Below are positions 62,101-64,000 of a stretch of DNA of 64,000 nucleotides, in pieces (position 1 is the stretch's first letter; every line of letters starts with the position of its first letter). Both the position numbers and the translations under genes were made by a program. The notes beneath the pieces are model-generated. The model did not search any database. It saw only the letters and a list, made by a program, of their open reading frames with translations, and was not told the DNA's origin. Source of the stretch: Paenibacillus sp. E222 (GTDB lineage Bacteria > Bacillota > Bacilli > Paenibacillales > Paenibacillaceae); contig NZ_CP058552.1 of the NCBI RefSeq assembly GCF_013401555.1, positions 5,208,001 through 5,272,000 on the forward strand, read 5' to 3'.

Positions 62101-64000
62101 ATAATAATGCGGATTGAACTGCACATTCCGCATGTATCCTCCGTCTGACCCGCCACCAAGATATATGCCTTCCTTGAGCGGTGATCCCGCTACATAATCG
62201 ATATAATGACCACTTGTATCATGGTTGCCAAAGTCGACAGCCTGATAAGGATTAACCAAGGTTGTATCGATCAGGTATACGTTTTTCCCTTGACCTTGCA
62301 CAGTCCAGGCATAAGGCTTCACCGGATTGGCATCAGACCATGTTTGTTGATCGTAATAGACGGATAATCCGCGTAATCCTGCTGCTTCCTCTAGCTGAAT
62401 GAAGGCATCGGCATCCGGAGCATTTTCTCCATAGTTCGTAAAGATAACGGTTCCGTTCCCGATCGTATGATGAGGTACATCATAATTGCCCCGCAGTTCT
62501 ACGGCAGTCGGGACCACCAAAGCCTGTTCAACGCGGTATATGCCAGCCGGCATATAGACCGTTCCTCCACCTGCTGCTTCGGCATCATTCAATGCCTGTT
62601 GAATAGCTTGGGATGAATCCGTATTCCCTGTGTTATCAGCCAAATAGGGCTGGCTCACTACGTTAAACAATTCGCGAGTACCCGGCTTGGGCTGCACTGC
62701 AATATCCACTGAAGGAACATTAGGGATGGTTTCCAACACCAAATTTTCTTCCTGATGGATGTTCAGTTCCGCCGAGGTACTTTCATCGTTCACTGCAAGG
62801 TTGCCTTCGTATCCGGAATGTATGGCATTAATTGTTGCCACATCTCCCTGAAGAAGCAGGTGCCGATCCGGCTTGGCGAAGGTAGAACTACCCAGTATAA
62901 GCGAACCACTTTTGGCAACTATGGCGTAATCTCCGCTTCCTTCACTCCAATTCTCAAAAGAACTGCTCTCAAAGGACAACGTTCCACGCCCTTCATTCAC
63001 AACCGCATGTTTGGGCTCCCCGCCCACTGTTACGCTGTTAAACTGGGCAATGGAGTGAAAGCCTTCCGTTGCATAAATGGCAACAGGATTCGGACCAGCA
63101 CTTGCTTCGAATTGACTGTCTGTTACCAGCAATCCATAATCATTGACGCCTTCAATCTTCAGCGCTACGTTGCAGTCGTCGATCTGAATTTTGTACAGCT
63201 GCGCATTGGCTGTTTCAAGGCTTCCTGTTCTTGTCGTGATTCGTATCCCTGTCTTATAACCCGAGATATGAATATTCGACATATACTCCCAATCCGAGCG
63301 CCCCATTACAATACCTTCGGATTGCTGTATCATATATTCACGCAATTGAGACCGTTCAGGTGCTCCTGGCAAACCAGAGTTCGCCCATACATCCGGGGAC
63401 AGGTGAAGCCCTTCCAGTCTCCCAATGTCTGTTGTGAAATCCAGAAAGATACCGGTTTTCAGTGTGGTGCCGTATACATCCTTCACGTAATGAAGTTCGT
63501 TCCATTCCGGGCCAATCTTAATCCCTTGGTATGCATTGACGAGTGTTACATTTTTCACCGTGGCACTGTCACCTGGAAGTTGTTCCATCGTCCATGGATA
63601 GGCCACCGGGTTATTCATATTCTGTTCGGGATACCAGATCGACACATGTGTTACCCCACTGGAAGGCTCCATCTTTATGAAGCTGTTCCCGTTAGCTTGA
63701 CCTTTGCCGCCATATACAGCAAGGATTGTACCTTTGACTAACCCGCCATGCTCGTCGGGATTCCCCCAATCTCCGCGAAGCGTAACGCCTGTTGGAATAA
63801 CCAGCTCTCCGGTTAATTTATAGGTTCCAGATGGTACGAACACAACTCCGCCACCTTGATTTCCGGCTATTGCCAGCGCTTCTTTGAATGCTTGAGTATC
63901 GTCCGAGACACCGTCCCCTATTGCTCCATAATCGGTTACGCTCCGATCTGCAATGACGATATCTGATGTAGGGAATTCCGTATCATAGACCTTGGTCTGA
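59110..64000 (-). CDS. Giant SLH-anchored double beta-helix protein (partial)
   Basis: At least 1629 residues; the N-terminus lies beyond the right edge (the frame is open through 63999). Domains in order: beta-helix 1 (about 63960-62700) opening VTDYGAIGDGVSDDTQAF and FVPSGTYKLTGELVIPTGVTLRGDW; beta-helix 2 (about 62660-61500) with DSSQAIQQALNDAEAAGGGTVYMPAGIYRVEQALVVP; a CBM9-like module (about 61150-60560; WDAENLVLKVDVKDD, WQGDSLQLGIDLG, ITHYQITLPFAAL); a Pro/Gly-rich linker (60430-60300); a 200-residue unknown part; and three SLH repeats (about 59680-59115; WARHAIEVLVSKGVIRG, YYEQSVNIARTLGIIQG, YARDAIDSLTRSTIMEG). GH55/pectate-lyase-3-type helix pairs cut beta-1,3-glucan or pectin-like chains. 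Anchored to the cell wall by SLH. Confidence 0.9.
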   Translation of the reverse strand, partial: QTKVYDTEFPTSDIVIADRSVTDYGAIGDGVSDDTQAFKEALAIAGNQGGGVVFVPSGTYKLTGELVIPTGVTLRGDWGNPDEHGGLVKGTILAVYGGKGQANGNSFIKMEPSSGVTHVSIWYPEQNMNNPVAYPWTMEQLPGDSATVKNVTLVNAYQGIKIGPEWNELHYVKDVYGTTLKTGIFLDFTTDIGRLEGLHLSPDVWANSGLPGAPERSQLREYMIQQSEGIVMGRSDWEYMSNIHISGYKTGIRITTRTGSLETANAQLYKIQIDDCNVALKIEGVNDYGLLVTDSQFEASAGPNPVAIYATEGFHSIAQFNSVTVGGEPKHAVVNEGRGTLSFESSSFENWSEGSGDYAIVAKSGSLILGSSTFAKPDRHLLLQGDVATINAIHSGYEGNLAVNDESTSAELNIHQEENLVLETIPNVPSVDIAVQPKPGTRELFNVVSQPYLADNTGNTDSSQAIQQALNDAEAAGGGTVYMPAGIYRVEQALVVPTAVELRGNYDVPHHTIGNGTVIFTNYGENAPDADAFIQLEEAAGLRGLSVYYDQQTWSDANPVKPYAWTVQGQGKNVYLIDTTLVNPYQAVDFGNHDTSGHYIDYVAGSPLKEGIYLGGGSDGGYMRNVQFNPHYYGRNNYPNHPSNDEEFNQIWNYQKENLDAFRIGDVTNQVIFNTFVYGSKYGIHFEEQNGRGPEGVVIGHGTDGSKKGAVLQHAGTAGLSFINTELVSMSTTDKVYVEVGPDFGSKAVFFNTSMWGDTTRSFDIHGGDIRIQQGNFTNVGEIGINAIGGDITLYNSYFQQPRTNHVVAGPNIEKMVISNNLFNGGFQMENEAPPGKVTGTNLFPLALKLNQLGYDPSRPGDPGSTLTLTNVAGEALLQGQIELIEPSVYKAMFKPVRFEGLGIGKSMDVALPYISSDLLKFRVTLENGFRYETSVKLSQSFAAQKDAVGTLPFIEVSSPDHYNSVGGSWGGPNDLSIQAKASWDAENLVLKVDVKDDIHHQSNTNGDIWQGDSLQLGIDLGKKDGAASKQVNELGFALNQEGVVTKWRWRAPEGVATGLLESASANITRDETTHITHYQITLPFAALHQEGYSFQPDKPIGFALLVNENDGEGRSGFMEFNGGIGTSKDARLFGNLYLLTGDYVTLLEQSAEASVHAAEQKKDVTSIDTAANFVTLLPGGTLKSSLLVRLAALTSGSNPNPGGPNPQPGSGSGSQPSAGGGSTTGGKNEPTPAASGAAMQLQPKLDKAAALATAELTNKMMEDAFNRITPDQDGKKKLIVDIESVDGAAGYALTLPSSFFQETPSTHWLEMRTAWGVLLVPSHLLANTQGTIGERITLVLSKAERSSWSDKLKSDLGERPAISLSVISDGKSVAWQNTITPITVNLPYQPNVTELLDPEKLAVRRIADDGQMIPIPNGKFNKKSEQMIFKTRQNGVYAITQDNRTFQDIQQLSWARHAIEVLVSKGVIRGMSEAEYQPQTMIRRADFVTLLTNALELQSDQGTKVERFADVPEHVYYEQSVNIARTLGIIQGAGADRFSPSSPITREEAAVMIYRAMQVIGMQPLPEGESGLNDYKDAHLIKAYARDAIDSLTRSTIMEGSNGSFHPQDTMTRAETAVLLYRLYNRLP

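Noticed and set aside
62755..63741. Long open frame of 328 codons on the plus strand
   Set aside because: It lies wholly antisense inside the giant SLH protein gene, has no ribosome binding site or family motif, and a Cys/His/Arg-rich composition typical of a shadow frame.

Overview
The window looks like a chromosomal stretch of a Paenibacillus-type, low-to-mid GC, spore-forming Firmicute. The evidence is the YesM/YesN-type two-component pair beside an extracellular solute-binding lipoprotein, the many secreted glycan-degrading enzymes, an S-layer-homology (SLH) anchored surface protein, a Bacillus-like GH11 xylanase, the bacillithiol deacetylase pair yojF/bshB2, strong AGGAGG-type ribosome binding sites with frequent TTG/GTG starts, and CcpA-type cre boxes. 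No rRNA, tRNA, phage, IS element or CRISPR array was recognised.

Layout. 1-2.3 kb: a partial gene, then a BlaI/MecI-type repressor with two operator palindromes and an M56 membrane peptidase whose extracellular end is a tandem-repeat tail. 2.5-9.9 kb: a GH16 beta-glucanase with a cre box, then a YesN/YesM regulator pair and a solute-binding lipoprotein. 10-16 kb: a small GlsB-type membrane protein, then an OmpR-type two-component system and a MacB/FtsX-type ABC exporter with direct repeats at its promoter. 16-19.8 kb: a frameshifted methyltransferase, an MFS exporter with its TetR regulator, and a membrane protein. 20-31.2 kb: a sugar-catabolic locus (secreted beta-helix protein, PfkB kinase, GH4 glycosidase, ABC sugar importer, DeoR regulator, tagatose-6-phosphate-type kinase, tagatose-bisphosphate-type aldolase, and a divergent AgaS-like SIS protein). 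31.4-50.9 kb: mixed small units: aldo/keto reductase, arginase-family protein with two tandem HxlR regulators, a SUMF1-like lipoprotein, GH11 xylanase with a cre box, an MBL hydrolase, ArsR plus MFS, MarR plus two nitroreductases, a ZTP riboswitch in front of folD, uppP, yojF/bshB2 and nfo. 51-64 kb: a plant/microbial polysaccharide block (multi-domain GH43, a decayed GH43, a GH99-like enzyme, an NAD-dependent epimerase, a ManD/RspA-type enolase-superfamily enzyme, and a very large SLH-anchored double beta-helix protein running off the right edge).

How the parts fit. Polymers are cut outside or at the cell surface by GH16, GH11, GH43, GH99-like and beta-helix proteins. ABC importers take up oligomers and intracellular enzymes finish the job, with CcpA-type control suggested by cre boxes at three glycosidase genes. 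The 20-31 kb locus contains every step expected for galactosamine -> galactosamine-6-P -> tagatose-6-P -> tagatose-1,6-bisP -> triose-P, together with an NAD-type GH4 enzyme and a secreted beta-helix protein. It is my best candidate for a specific, perhaps undescribed, polymer-utilisation system. Assignments come from reading motifs and gene order only; no database search was possible.
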